Notes: a model not told the origin generated them from the sequence alone. A stretch of DNA of 45,895 nt from an uncultured Candidatus Melainabacteria bacterium (GCA_934692295.1 CAKUTL010000007.1:1-45895), one strand, 5' to 3'. Positions 7,664-15,968 are shown, counted from the first letter of the stretch. Translations and numbers: made by a program.

Positions 7664-9235
7664 TTGGATAACATTACTATAATTAAAGACTTTATGGCTA
7701 AAAATTCTCTTCGTTTTTTATTGGTTAACGCAACGAATGAGTTTTTGGTTGAATATAATACTTTAGAGGAAAATTCTCGTTATAAATTAACAAATTTTTC
7801 TGGTTCTACTGGTGAGGCTTTGGTTACTCCAGAAACAATTTATCTTTTTGTTGATGGAAGATATCATATTCAAGCTGATTTAGAAGTTAATCATGACAAC
7901 ATTACTGTTGTAAAGCTCCAAACAGGGCAAAAATATTTGCCAGAACTTATAAAAAAAATTCCTCAAGATGAAGTTCTCGGAATGTTTTCAAAAAAGAATT
8001 CTCAAAATAAAATTGAAATAATTTCTAAATCTCGTAAGATTAAATTGTTGGATGTTGATCCTTTAGATTCTGAAATTGTGGCAGATAATTCAACGGACGT
8101 TGTGTTAGATGAGAAATATACAGGCAAATCTACGGCTAAAAAGATAGGAAGAATTTCTCATCATTTATCTCCTGATTCGGCTGTTTATTTGACGGATTTG
8201 GATGAGGTTTCGTATCTTTTTAATATGAGAAATTTTTCTCAAAATTATTCTGCGAAAATTAAAGCAAAGGCTCTGATTTTTAAAGATAATGCGATTTTAT
8301 TTACACAGGATAAAATGCAGGCTTTGGATGAGTTTTTGAAAACTGTTAATAAAAAAGTGTTTGTTGATAAGACTTCAATCAATGGTTATGATTATAAATT
8401 GTTGGGTAATAGTGCAATTCCAATGAAGAATAATCCTGTAAAACTTATGAAAGCAAAGAAAACAGATGCGGAATTAGAACATTTGAAAAATGCTTTTAAT
8501 CGTACTGATATGGCAGTTAGTGCCATTAGAGATTATATTGAAAATAACGATAATATTTCAGAATTTGATATTTCTCAAAGATTGGAAGAAGAATTTAAAA
8601 AACAAGGTGCATTAGGTTTGAGTTTCAAATCTATTGTAGCTAAAGACAAAAATTCCGCACTTGCTCATTATTCAAAATGTTCTAAAGATGAAGTTTTGGA
8701 AGATGGAAGTCTTGTTTTGATTGATTGTGGAGCATATTTTGAAGGTGGTTTAGCAACAGATATTACAAGGGTATTTGTTAAAGGGACTCCTTCACCATTG
8801 CAAAAGAAAATTTATACAACAGTTTTAAAGGCATTTTTAAGGGCTTTCAACTATACCAAAACACATTCTGAACGCCCATTGATGGGTTTTGAAATTGATA
8901 AAGCAACTCATGACTTTTTTAACTCTCAAGATTTGGATGGTTTTGTTTTTAACCATGGGTTGGGACATGGTATCGGTATAAATGTTCATGAATATCCTCC
9001 AAATTTGAGTACAGGTGAAATTGCAAAAGTTAATCTTGAAGAAGGTATGTGTTTTTCTATTGAACCAGGGTTATATAAAGAAGGCTTTTTCGGGGTTCGA
9101 TTAGAAAATTCTTGTTACTATAAAGATGGTCAAATACATTCTTTTGTTCATATGAATTATGAAAATAAATTAATTGATTATGGTATGATGACTGAACAAG
9201 AAAAAGAATGGCTGAAAGAATTTGAGGTAAAGTAG
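7664..9235 (+). CDS. Xaa-Pro aminopeptidase (M24 family)
   Basis: 523 residues. It removes N-terminal residues preceding proline and uses two metal ions. Two creatinase-like N-domains span about 1-130 and 140-265, and the pita-bread catalytic domain 270-520. Metal ligands are visible: Asp354 (LIDCGAYF), Asp366 (ATDITRVF), His435 (HGLGHGIGI), Glu467 (SIEPGLY) and Glu481 (GVRLENS). The three-part layout matches the longer eukaryotic/Bacteroidetes-type APP rather than E. coli PepP. The start codon is TTG with GGAG nine bases upstream. It overlaps the next gene by one base (TAGTG). Confidence 0.92.
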   Translation: MDNITIIKDFMAKNSLRFLLVNATNEFLVEYNTLEENSRYKLTNFSGSTGEALVTPETIYLFVDGRYHIQADLEVNHDNITVVKLQTGQKYLPELIKKIPQDEVLGMFSKKNSQNKIEIISKSRKIKLLDVDPLDSEIVADNSTDVVLDEKYTGKSTAKKIGRISHHLSPDSAVYLTDLDEVSYLFNMRNFSQNYSAKIKAKALIFKDNAILFTQDKMQALDEFLKTVNKKVFVDKTSINGYDYKLLGNSAIPMKNNPVKLMKAKKTDAELEHLKNAFNRTDMAVSAIRDYIENNDNISEFDISQRLEEEFKKQGALGLSFKSIVAKDKNSALAHYSKCSKDEVLEDGSLVLIDCGAYFEGGLATDITRVFVKGTPSPLQKKIYTTVLKAFLRAFNYTKTHSERPLMGFEIDKATHDFFNSQDLDGFVFNHGLGHGIGINVHEYPPNLSTGEIAKVNLEEGMCFSIEPGLYKEGFFGVRLENSCYYKDGQIHSFVHMNYENKLIDYGMMTEQEKEWLKEFEVK

Positions 9236-9981
9236 TGGAAATTACGAGTGTCAATAACAATTTAGTAAAAGAAATTGTAAAACTGCAACAAAAAAAATAC
9301 CGTTCTCAAAGTGGAAAATTTTTGCTTGAGGGTTACAAAGCAATTAAAGAAGCGTTCGAATGCGGAATAGAATTAGAAAATATTTTTGTTGAAAAAAGTA
9401 AAATAAATGACTATATTTTTGGCAAAAATATAGTCATTGAAACGACTGAACCAGTTTTGAAAAAGCTTTCCACGACTGATTCTGCACCATCTGCTGTTGC
9501 CGTAGGTTTTCAAAAAAAATACGATAAAAATATCTTAAAAAAATCTAAAAAAGTTGTGTTATTGGAATACATAAAAGACCTTGGAAATCTGGGAACAATT
9601 ATTCGTTCTTCTGTTGCTTTCGGAGCAGATGCGATTGTTTTGTATGGCGAAAGTGTTGATATTTATAATCCTAAATGTGTTAGGGCATCTGTTGGAAATC
9701 TTTGGAAATTACCAATATTTCATATTCAAAAAATAGAGGATTTAAAGGAAATTTTTGATGGTTTTGAAAAAATTGCAACACTTCCACGTTCAACTAATAT
9801 GTTAAAATCCTTCACTCCTACGCTTCCTACGGTTGTAATGTTCGGGTCAGAAGCGAATGGATTGTCTGAAGATTTGATAAAATTTTCAACAAATTCTGTA
9901 AAAATAGAAATGGCAAAAACGGTTGAGTCCCTAAATTTAGCAACTTCTGTTTCTGTGATTTTGTATGAATTGTTTGTGTAA
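9235..9981 (+). CDS. TrmH/SpoU-family RNA 2'-O-methyltransferase
   Basis: 248 residues with GTG start. An N-terminal L30-like substrate-binding domain (1-90; KYRSQSGKFLLEGYKAIKEA) precedes the SPOUT knot domain. The three SpoU motifs are intact: GNLGTIIRSS (Asn118, Arg124), MFGSEANGLS (203-211) and IEMAKTVESLNLATSVSVILYE (Ser232, Asn234). It methylates ribose in rRNA or tRNA using SAM; the exact nucleotide cannot be told. It is coupled to the aminopeptidase by a 1-base overlap. A 33-bp near-perfect palindrome lies inside the coding region at 9406-9438. Confidence 0.92.
   Translation: MEITSVNNNLVKEIVKLQQKKYRSQSGKFLLEGYKAIKEAFECGIELENIFVEKSKINDYIFGKNIVIETTEPVLKKLSTTDSAPSAVAVGFQKKYDKNILKKSKKVVLLEYIKDLGNLGTIIRSSVAFGADAIVLYGESVDIYNPKCVRASVGNLWKLPIFHIQKIEDLKEIFDGFEKIATLPRSTNMLKSFTPTLPTVVMFGSEANGLSEDLIKFSTNSVKIEMAKTVESLNLATSVSVILYELFV
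9406..9438. repeat. Intragenic perfect palindrome
   Basis: Two 16-base arms (AATGACTATATTTTTG and its exact complement) separated by a single base, inside the SpoU gene around codons 58-68. Confidence 0.8.
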
Positions 9982-10000
9982 ATAAAAGAGGTTTTTTAGT

Positions 10001-10447
10001 ATGACATCTCACGCAGAAAAAGCAAAAGAATTATTTGAAAATGGTTATAATTGTGCTCAATCAGTGTTTGCAACTTACGCTCCAGAGTTTGGAATTGATT
10101 TTAATACTGCCTTAAAATTATCTTCTTCTTTTGGTGGAGGAATGGGGCGTTTGAGAGAAGTATGTGGTGCGATGAGTGGAATATTTATGGTTTTAGGTTT
10201 GTCAAAGGGTTATATTTCACCGATAGATATGGACACCAAAGCGGAACATTATGAGCGAGTTCAACATCTTGCAAAAGAGTTTGAAAAAGTTCATGGCTCA
10301 ATAATTTGTCGTGAATTGTTGGGCTTGGATTGCAAGTCGGATTCTTATGTTCCATCAGAAAGGACTGAAGCGTATTATCAAACTCGTCCTTGCGGACAGT
10401 TTATATATGATGCATGTGAGATCTTGGATAAATATTTGCAAGAATGA
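10001..10447 (+). CDS. C_GCAxxG_C_C family redox-type protein
   Basis: 148 residues, soluble. The family is defined by conserved cysteines and all are present: NCAQSV near residue 18, the CGAMSG block near 56, ICREL near 102, and RPCGQFIYDACEIL near 130-138, together with the FGGGMGRLREVCGA glycine-rich stretch. Members are thought to be small redox or metal-handling proteins; no precise reaction is established. AGAGG-like sequence precedes the ATG 19 bases after the SpoU gene, so it likely belongs to that operon. The stop codon lies exactly at the junction with the inverted repeat, so the last residues may be a consequence of the rearrangement. Confidence 0.85.
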   Translation: MTSHAEKAKELFENGYNCAQSVFATYAPEFGIDFNTALKLSSSFGGGMGRLREVCGAMSGIFMVLGLSKGYISPIDMDTKAEHYERVQHLAKEFEKVHGSIICRELLGLDCKSDSYVPSERTEAYYQTRPCGQFIYDACEILDKYLQE

Positions 10448-10825
10448 TAGCAACATTGCCTGACGATTTAATGTCAGTTGTAATAACTCAAATTGATACA
10501 GAAAAATTTGCGGATTCTTTAATAAATAAATTCCCAGAGGTTTTGGCAAAATTCATTGCTGGATAAGCTGGACTTTTATTTCTTTTATAATTCCCTTTCC
10601 AAGGGAGAGGGAGCAAAGGAGAGGGTTTGATAATTCCCCTGTTCACTTTTTCTTTTTTATTTCGATGAAAAAAGAAAAAGTAGAACCGAAAAAGAAAAAC
10701 ACGAATGACTAAATGGAACGAGTCATCAGGGGCTTCGTCCCCGAACCCCTTATCAAACTACGTCATTCTGAGGGGATAAGCCGTAGAGTAGGTAATATTA
10801 TTTTGCAATTTACCCTCAGAATCTC
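10443..10825. repeat. Right arm of a 383-bp perfect inverted repeat
   Basis: Inverted copy of 340-722. It begins inside the stop codon region of the preceding gene and ends in intergenic repeat sequence. Bases before it (AATATTTGCAA) also resemble the sequence flanking the left arm, so the junction shows short homology. Confidence 0.9.
10444..10566 (+). pseudogene. 3' fragment of the helical-repeat gene (duplicated)
   Basis: 40 codons plus stop, identical to the end of the gene at 599-1501 (MIATLPDDLM...LAKFIAG). The ATG is an internal Met of the parent gene and overlaps the TGA of the upstream gene (ATGA), so it could be translated by coupling. It was carried here by the inverted duplication and is probably non-functional. 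Confidence 0.85.
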
Positions 10826-10939
10826 TAACTAAACAAAAGTGTCATCCTGAGCGAAGCGAAGGATCTCTAGCTAGTGCATTCGGAATGACATATCAGCTTG
10901 TAGTTCGGCGTGGCAACACCGAACTACAAGAAAATAATC
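10567..10939. other. Intergenic repeat island
   Basis: No gene. It contains the rest of the inverted-repeat arm with the MITE-like element (about 10635-10754), a 'GTCATCCTGAGCGAAGCGAAGGATCTC' palindrome near 10841-10870 and a GTAG-type hairpin at 10897-10930. Confidence 0.8.
10897..10930. repeat. REP-like GTAG hairpin 1
   Basis: CTTGTAGTTCGG / CCGAACTACAAG: a 12-bp perfect stem with GTAG/CTAC on both sides. Confidence 0.7.
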
Positions 10940-11686
10940 CTATCTTTTCCAAACGGCATCCGAAATTTGCCAACCGTTATTTCTCAAATACGCCAAACAC
11001 CAATAACCATTTCCTTTCAGGCAATTATGTTCAACTTCGGCTCTTGTTTTATCTGCCCCCGCCGGAACTAAGCCCTTATCAGTAAATGCCATAACATAAA
11101 TATCTTTTCCGATTTTGTTTGGTTTTCTATCTCCATTCGCATCAAAATAAAAAACTAAACCAATGTCATCGGTATTAATTCCAAATAGATTTTTCATCCA
11201 ATAAGCATTCATCCCATCTATATTGAAATAAGCACCTTTAGCAGTAATAAAAGTTACAATAAAATTTCCCAATCCAGCATCATAATCCCAACGGGGAGCA
11301 TTTCCTTGAAGATCCTTAATCGTTCCCTTTTTGTGCCAACAACCGGCGGTATTATAACAAACCTTTTCGACTTTTAGGTATGGCAAAATGTAGCTTTTGA
11401 ACCAATTATTTGTAGGGTCTTGCCCAACATCCGTTGCTATAGCCATATCAAACCCGACACCATCTGATTCAACTGCTCGCATTGTTTGTGCAATTGTCGA
11501 ATAAGACGTTTTTATTTGAGATTCAAGTTGACGTTTTCCAATTTTTGAAACCAATGTAGGAATTGTCAAAGCAGCAACTACACCAATAATTCCAAGTGTA
11601 ATTAATACTTCTGCAAGGGTAAACGCTAGTAAGTGCTTGAAAAGTTGGTTACCCCCCCCCGTTACATTTCTTAATATTCTGTTCAT
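10940..11686 (-). CDS. Type IV pilin-like / pseudopilin, poly-G phase ON
   Basis: 248 residues. A 21-residue basic leader ends ...FKHLLA, followed by the mature N-terminus FTLAEVLITLGIIGVVAALTIPTL with Glu5, as in type IVa pilins and type II pseudopilins. The prepilin peptidase site has Ala instead of Gly at -1. The globular part has Cys residues suited to disulfides. The leader codons 9-12 are a run of nine G (plus-strand C9 at 11652-11660) that keeps the frame open. SD GAGGAG precedes the ATG. Promoter: TTGCAA, 17 bases, TATAAT. The 5' end is nearly identical to the gene at 13712-14474, while the globular part is unrelated. Likely a surface filament subunit. Confidence 0.88.
   Translation of the reverse strand: MNRILRNVTGGGNQLFKHLLAFTLAEVLITLGIIGVVAALTIPTLVSKIGKRQLESQIKTSYSTIAQTMRAVESDGVGFDMAIATDVGQDPTNNWFKSYILPYLKVEKVCYNTAGCWHKKGTIKDLQGNAPRWDYDAGLGNFIVTFITAKGAYFNIDGMNAYWMKNLFGINTDDIGLVFYFDANGDRKPNKIGKDIYVMAFTDKGLVPAGADKTRAEVEHNCLKGNGYWCLAYLRNNGWQISDAVWKR
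11652..11660 (-). repeat. Poly-G tract (G9) in pilin leader
   Basis: Nine G on the coding strand spanning codons T-G-G-G of the leader. Nine keeps the pilin frame. Eight or ten would lead to stops within about 20 codons (TAG or TAA). Confidence 0.9.
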
Positions 11687-11713
11687 TTTATACTCCTCTA
11701 TTTATTCTTTTTT

Positions 11714-11742
11714 ATTATAAAAGATTGCTACATTCTTTGCAA
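11714..11742 (-). promoter_or_regulatory. Pilin promoter
   Basis: Minus strand TTGCAA (11742-11737), 17-base spacer, TATAAT (11719-11714), 27 bases before the ATG. The same elements precede the second pilin gene. Confidence 0.8.
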
Positions 11743-11752
11743 GGTTTTTAAA

Positions 11753-12238
11753 TTAAATCCTATCAGATGTCAAAACAGAAAGAACGAGTTTCAAAGCCTC
11801 ATCGGCAAAACGTTTTTTCATCTCAACTCGTGGAATATCAGAGGACAACTTAACTTCTTTAATCGTTACAATTCCTCTATAACGAACAGAAATATAAACC
11901 AAACCAACAGGCTTTTCTTTTGTTCCTCCGGTTGGACCGGCAATCCCAGTTGTGCAAATTGCGACATCACAATTTGTCGCTTCATACAAGCCATTTGCCA
12001 TAGCTTCGGCACATTGTTCACTCACCGCACCGTAAGTATTCAAAATATCCCAACTTACACCAAGAATTTTATGTTTTGCTTCGTTGGCATAAGTTACAAA
12101 ATTCAATTTGACATACTCAGAACTTCCTGAAACATCGGTTAATTTTGAACTCAAAAGACCACCGGTACAAGACTCAGCCGTTGCAACGGTTAATTTATTA
12201 TCAATTAAATATTTTCCTAATTCTTCCTCTAAAGTCAT
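11753..12238 (-). CDS. CinA C-terminal domain / nicotinamide-nucleotide amidase
   Basis: 161 residues, a stand-alone CinA C-terminal (PncC) domain. It deamidates NMN to NaMN in pyridine-nucleotide recycling. Family blocks: TVATAESCTGGLLSSKLTDVSGSS (about 16-40), FVTYANEAKHKILGV, TTGIAGPTGG and KPVGLVYISV. The N-terminal MoCF-like domain of full-length CinA is absent. I chose the ATG at 12238 because AGGAG lies 6-7 bases upstream, overlapping the radA stop; an ATG at 12268 would lie within radA. It is coupled to radA, an association with DNA uptake/recombination known for cinA loci. Confidence 0.9.
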   Translation of the reverse strand: MTLEEELGKYLIDNKLTVATAESCTGGLLSSKLTDVSGSSEYVKLNFVTYANEAKHKILGVSWDILNTYGAVSEQCAEAMANGLYEATNCDVAICTTGIAGPTGGTKEKPVGLVYISVRYRGIVTIKEVKLSSDIPRVEMKKRFADEALKLVLSVLTSDRI

Positions 12239-12249
12239 CTTAAAATCTC

Positions 12250-13620
12250 CTATACAGGGTTTACGCAAGCTGTAATTGCATCAATCAAACGCTTTACGGG
12301 AACAGTTTGAATTTTTTCGTGCTTGATATTTCGGTTTGCATAAGGAATAATCGCTTTTTTGAAACCTGATGCAGCGGCTTCATTTAAACGTTTTTCAAGG
12401 TTAGAAACTGGGTGAATTTCGCCAGACAAACCAATTTCACCAATAATTACAGTTTGCGAATCGACCACAACATCTCTTGCACAAGTTGCAATAGCAATAG
12501 CAATCCCTAAATCCGCACTTGGCTCATCGACATCAATTCCGCCCATAACGTTGATATAAACATCTTGTTTAGAAAGATTTAGACCGACACGTTTTTCTAA
12601 AACCGCCAAAATCTGTAAAACTCTGCTTGTATCCACACCATTTGCAACCCTGCGTGGTGTTGGATATGGAGTTGTACCCACAAGAGCCTGAATTTCAACA
12701 AGCAAAGGTCTTGTACCTTCATTAGTTACAACAATTGCACTCCCCGGGATAGCTTCTTGCGAACGTTCATTCAAAAACAGTTCATTAGGATTTTTTACTT
12801 CCACAAGTCCTTTTGTCTGCATTTCAAAAATACCAACTTCTGAGGTATTACCAAACCTGTTTTTCATTGAACGCAACATTCTATAAGACTTGTATTTGTC
12901 GCCTTCAAAATAAATAACCGTATCTACCATATGCTCCAAAATCTTTGGACCGGCAATATTTCCATCCTTTGTAACATGTCCGATTATGATAATTGTTATA
13001 TTTTGAGTTTTTGCAATTTGCATCAAAATATTGCAACATTCACGGATTTGAGAAACACTACCGGCAGAACTTGTAATTGTTTGAGAATAAATCGCCTGAA
13101 TACTATCAATAACAACCGTATCGGGCTTAATTTCTTCAATCTGCTGGCGAATATTTTCCAAATTAGTTTGCGGATAAACATACAATTTATCGGAATTAAC
13201 GCCCAAACGATTGGCACGAAGTTTCAATTGGCTGGCTGATTCTTCTGCAGAAACGTAGAGAATTTTTTCACCATTTTTTGCAAGTTCACCGCTTGTTTGG
13301 AGAAGAATTGTAGATTTTCCAATCCCAGGATCACCTGCAATCAAAACAAGAGAACCTTGCACAAGTCCACCGCCAAGAATTCTATCAAATTCCGAAATAT
13401 TTGTACTAACTCGAACCTCTTCCCCAATATGAATATCGTTTATCAAAGAAGGTTTTGTATCATTCACAATCCCTTGAGGCGAAGTATTTTGAGGTTTAAG
13501 AGAAGTTTGCACCTCCTCGGTAAAACTTCCCCAACTTCCGCACTCCGGACATTTTCCTAAATAACCGGCAGTTTCATAACCGCATTCTTGACAAACCCAT
13601 TTTGATTTAACTTTAGCCAT
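12250..13620 (-). CDS. radA: DNA repair protein RadA
   Basis: 456 residues, full length. A RecA-like ATPase that promotes branch migration during recombinational repair and natural transformation. Zinc finger Cys10-Cys13-Cys24-Cys27, Walker A GDPGIGKST (96-104), the RadA-specific KNRFG (253-257) and a C-terminal Lon-like domain (GGIDVDEPSADLGIAIA) are all present. The minus-strand promoter TTGACC, 17 bases, TATAAT ends six bases before the ATG, and no Shine-Dalgarno is present, so the mRNA is predicted to be leaderless. cinA follows within the same transcript. Confidence 0.97.
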   Translation of the reverse strand: MAKVKSKWVCQECGYETAGYLGKCPECGSWGSFTEEVQTSLKPQNTSPQGIVNDTKPSLINDIHIGEEVRVSTNISEFDRILGGGLVQGSLVLIAGDPGIGKSTILLQTSGELAKNGEKILYVSAEESASQLKLRANRLGVNSDKLYVYPQTNLENIRQQIEEIKPDTVVIDSIQAIYSQTITSSAGSVSQIRECCNILMQIAKTQNITIIIIGHVTKDGNIAGPKILEHMVDTVIYFEGDKYKSYRMLRSMKNRFGNTSEVGIFEMQTKGLVEVKNPNELFLNERSQEAIPGSAIVVTNEGTRPLLVEIQALVGTTPYPTPRRVANGVDTSRVLQILAVLEKRVGLNLSKQDVYINVMGGIDVDEPSADLGIAIAIATCARDVVVDSQTVIIGEIGLSGEIHPVSNLEKRLNEAAASGFKKAIIPYANRNIKHEKIQTVPVKRLIDAITACVNPV

Positions 13621-13655
13621 AACGTAATTATATGCCCTATAACATTGAGGGTCAA
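13621..13655 (-). promoter_or_regulatory. radA promoter predicting a leaderless mRNA
   Basis: TTGACC (13655-13650), 17-base spacer, TATAAT (13632-13627), six bases, then ATG at 13620. Transcription would begin at or within a base or two of the start codon. Confidence 0.8.
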
Positions 13656-13684
13656 GGAGAAGTTTACACGAACTCTAAATAGGA

Positions 13685-13708
13685 TGTTGGGGTAGAAACC
13701 CCAACCTA
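13685..13708. repeat. REP-like hairpin 2
   Basis: GTTGGGGTAGAAACCCCAAC followed by CTAT; same design as the other GTAG hairpins, with a changed tetranucleotide. Confidence 0.6.
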
Positions 13709-13711
13709 TAA

Positions 13712-14474
13712 CTAGAATTTGAATGGATAATCTTTAGGGATTTTCCAACCTTCTAGCCTTATTAATTCTGCACAATATGAAGCCTCTACCCCAGCATCTA
13801 CTGCTGTTTTTGAACAACTACCAATAGTTCCTACAAGTTGTTCTCTTCTCAACATATTTCTATAAGCTGAATAAGTAAAAGTCGCTTTATATGAGTGATA
13901 AGGATAATCAAACGGGGTTATTTTTGAATCTGTTGAATACCCAAATTGAAAATACTTTGTACCACTACATCTTTTCACTCTTGTTGTAGCATCGTAACTT
14001 GCACATTTATAATAATCTCCAGCATTCGGGAAAAAATATATTCCATTAGTGTTAAAAATAAATGCACTTCCATTTGGTAACGTTCTAAGATTAACCCCTG
14101 CTAAAAAACCACTTTTTAACTTTATCTTACCTTCTTTCAAATACATCGAAATGTACTTGTCAAACCATTCATCACTATTTGAGAAATATACATCATTATC
14201 AGCAGAATAAGTATAATCACCCTTTCCCCAAGTTTCTATATCTCCATTTTCTGCTTCTGCCAATTTAAAAGCTTGTTGCATTGTTGTATAGAATTCTTTC
14301 AATCGAGTTTCTACAACATGTTTTTTATAACTTTGCACCAAACTTGGGATTGTTATTGCCGCAACAACACCGATAATTCCAAGGGTAATTAATACTTCTG
14401 CAAGGGTAAATGCTAGTGAGTGCTTGAAAAGTTGGTTACCCCCCCCCCGTTACATTTCTTAATATTTTACTCAT
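13712..14474 (-). CDS. Type IV pilin-like gene, poly-G phase OFF (frameshifted in leader)
   Basis: From ATG 14474 the reading is MSKILRNVTGGG then TAA, because the leader tract has ten G (14439-14448). With nine G it would read on through NQLFKHSLA and FTLAEVLITLGIIGVVAAITIPSL into an intact ~240-residue pilin-like protein ending at 13712. Total length is 3n+1, exactly one base too many. The remainder of the coding region is undamaged, which argues for a switchable rather than dead gene. Promoter, SD and leader match the gene at 10940-11686. The globular part has a Cys pair (CASYDATTRVKRC) seen in minor pilins. An internal TTG at 14341 would give a protein without leader or membrane helix and is not credible. 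Confidence 0.85.
14439..14448 (-). repeat. Poly-G tract (G10) in pilin leader
   Basis: Ten G on the coding strand at the same codons as the G9 tract in the other pilin gene. The extra base puts a TAA directly after the tract. Confidence 0.88.
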
Positions 14475-14508
14475 TTTATGCTCCTTCATCTATTTATTAT
14501 TTGTTTTC

Positions 14509-14537
14509 ATTATAAGGAATTACTAAATTCATTGCAA
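14509..14537 (-). promoter_or_regulatory. Pilin promoter
   Basis: TTGCAA (14537-14532), 17 bases, TATAAT (14514-14509); AAGGAG lies before the ATG. Same architecture as the promoter at 11714-11742. Confidence 0.8.
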
Positions 14538-14669
14538 GATTTTAATACCGAAGTAGCCACAACTTCCAACTATCCAAATCCAAACTTTACAATACTTCAT
14601 CCAACACGCACATTTTTACATGTTCAAACTTTATATAATAGGTAGAAATTATAAATTTGAAAGGTAGAA

Positions 14670-15770
14670 ATGGGTTTAGGAAAAGTTTTATACAGAAGTG
14701 TTGGAAATATAATTACCAATCAAAAGAAAATAATGGACATGCCGATTCCGCAAGGAACAAAAACCTTTGATTATCTTAGTGCCAGCGGTAAAAAGGGTAA
14801 TTTTCAAGTCGTTACATTTAGAGATGAAAATGGAGCTAGCCTTGCGAAAAATATTACCTCTTACGAAAACGGTCAAAAAATTCAAAAAACAGTAGAACAT
14901 TCTGCCCCTAAGTCAAGCGGGATAACAACTTATTTCCCAGATGGAAGCTACAATGTAAAAATCAGATCTAATACCCTAATGCCTAACGGTAAAGAGATAA
15001 TGATAAAAAACGAAGTATCTTCTACCGGAGTTGACAGACATTCCACTATACTATTAGAACAAGGTAAGAAAGCTAAAGGTATAACCTACACAACAAAATG
15101 GGACGGCAAAAAGCCTGAACTTGAATACATAAATACAGACAAACGATTTAAGGACACAAAAAATCTTGAATACTATCCGCTTATCTGTGAATTTATCGAT
15201 CCGTTCAGAGTAAAAAAAAGAATCAGACATATTTCAAAAATTCAAGAAAAGCAACTAAAACTGGAAGGAATAACTCCTAAACCTAAAATAGTTCCTCACG
15301 AAAAAAATCAACCGGCATCAATGGCTGTTACAGACATTTTTAACGGACAAATAAAGATATATTCTGACCATCCGATGGATAGTTTAAACCTGTTAAATAC
15401 CTTGGGGCATGAATATCGCCATGCAAAAGATTTCTTCAATATGGAACGAATAAAAATGAATACTCCAATGTCAAAAGAAGAAAGTCTTGCAAGACTTGAA
15501 CAACTTGAAAAACTTTACCCAGGAACAAAAGATTTTATGGCTAAAGCAGACGCTAAAGGATTTTTCAAAGATAAATCTCAACTAGATAGAAAATACAGAA
15601 AATTATTAAATGAGGTCTCAGAAGCATTGCGAACCCCTGAATACTTCACCAGCGTTGAAAAACACCGCAGTTATGGTTTTGAACAAAGAGCAGAAGCTAG
15701 CGGTAAAGCAGAAGTGAATAAACTTTCAGACATCGCAATGAGATTACAAACATTTATTCTAGGTTTATAA
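14670..15770 (+). CDS. Putative HExxH metallopeptidase, effector-like
   Basis: 366 residues, no signal peptide. A zinc motif His247-Glu248-Tyr-Arg-His251 (LGHEYRHAKDF) and, 87 residues after the second His, Glu338 in FEQRAEASGKA as a likely third ligand. The N-terminal half contains beta-rich 'FRDENG...'/'YFPDGSYNVK' repeats. The start (MGLGKVLYRSVGN) and the DMPIPQGTKTFDYLSASGKKG segment match the protein at 36780-38009, which also shares the HE-x-RH and E-x-x-A-x-A-x-G-x-A motifs. It probably cleaves a protein, target unknown. Weak SD (AAAGG) and a TATAAT near 14632 precede it. Lies next to the pilin gene and two other effector-like genes. Confidence 0.75.
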   Translation: MGLGKVLYRSVGNIITNQKKIMDMPIPQGTKTFDYLSASGKKGNFQVVTFRDENGASLAKNITSYENGQKIQKTVEHSAPKSSGITTYFPDGSYNVKIRSNTLMPNGKEIMIKNEVSSTGVDRHSTILLEQGKKAKGITYTTKWDGKKPELEYINTDKRFKDTKNLEYYPLICEFIDPFRVKKRIRHISKIQEKQLKLEGITPKPKIVPHEKNQPASMAVTDIFNGQIKIYSDHPMDSLNLLNTLGHEYRHAKDFFNMERIKMNTPMSKEESLARLEQLEKLYPGTKDFMAKADAKGFFKDKSQLDRKYRKLLNEVSEALRTPEYFTSVEKHRSYGFEQRAEASGKAEVNKLSDIAMRLQTFILGL

Positions 15771-15968
15771 TTTAGTTTTTCCGACAGTCAGAATTGAAAA
15801 AACTCAATTTGCCAAACTTGTCAAATTGGAAATAAAATTGTTAATCAATATTAAAACACCTGAAAATTAACATTATAGCTCTTTTAGAAGTATTTAAACT
15901 AAAACTGGCAATTTTTGTATCTAATAAGTTTTATTATATATACGGGGAATTTCTAGGAGAAAGTCTTA

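Noticed and set aside
340..10825. Composite transposon with the inverted repeat as ends
   Set aside because: No transposase between or within the arms, and the arms contain the end of a chromosomal gene.
13712..14341. Pilin body as an independent gene starting at the TTG at 14341
   Set aside because: That start would lack leader and membrane helix and has no SD; the frameshifted ATG at 14474 explains the data better.
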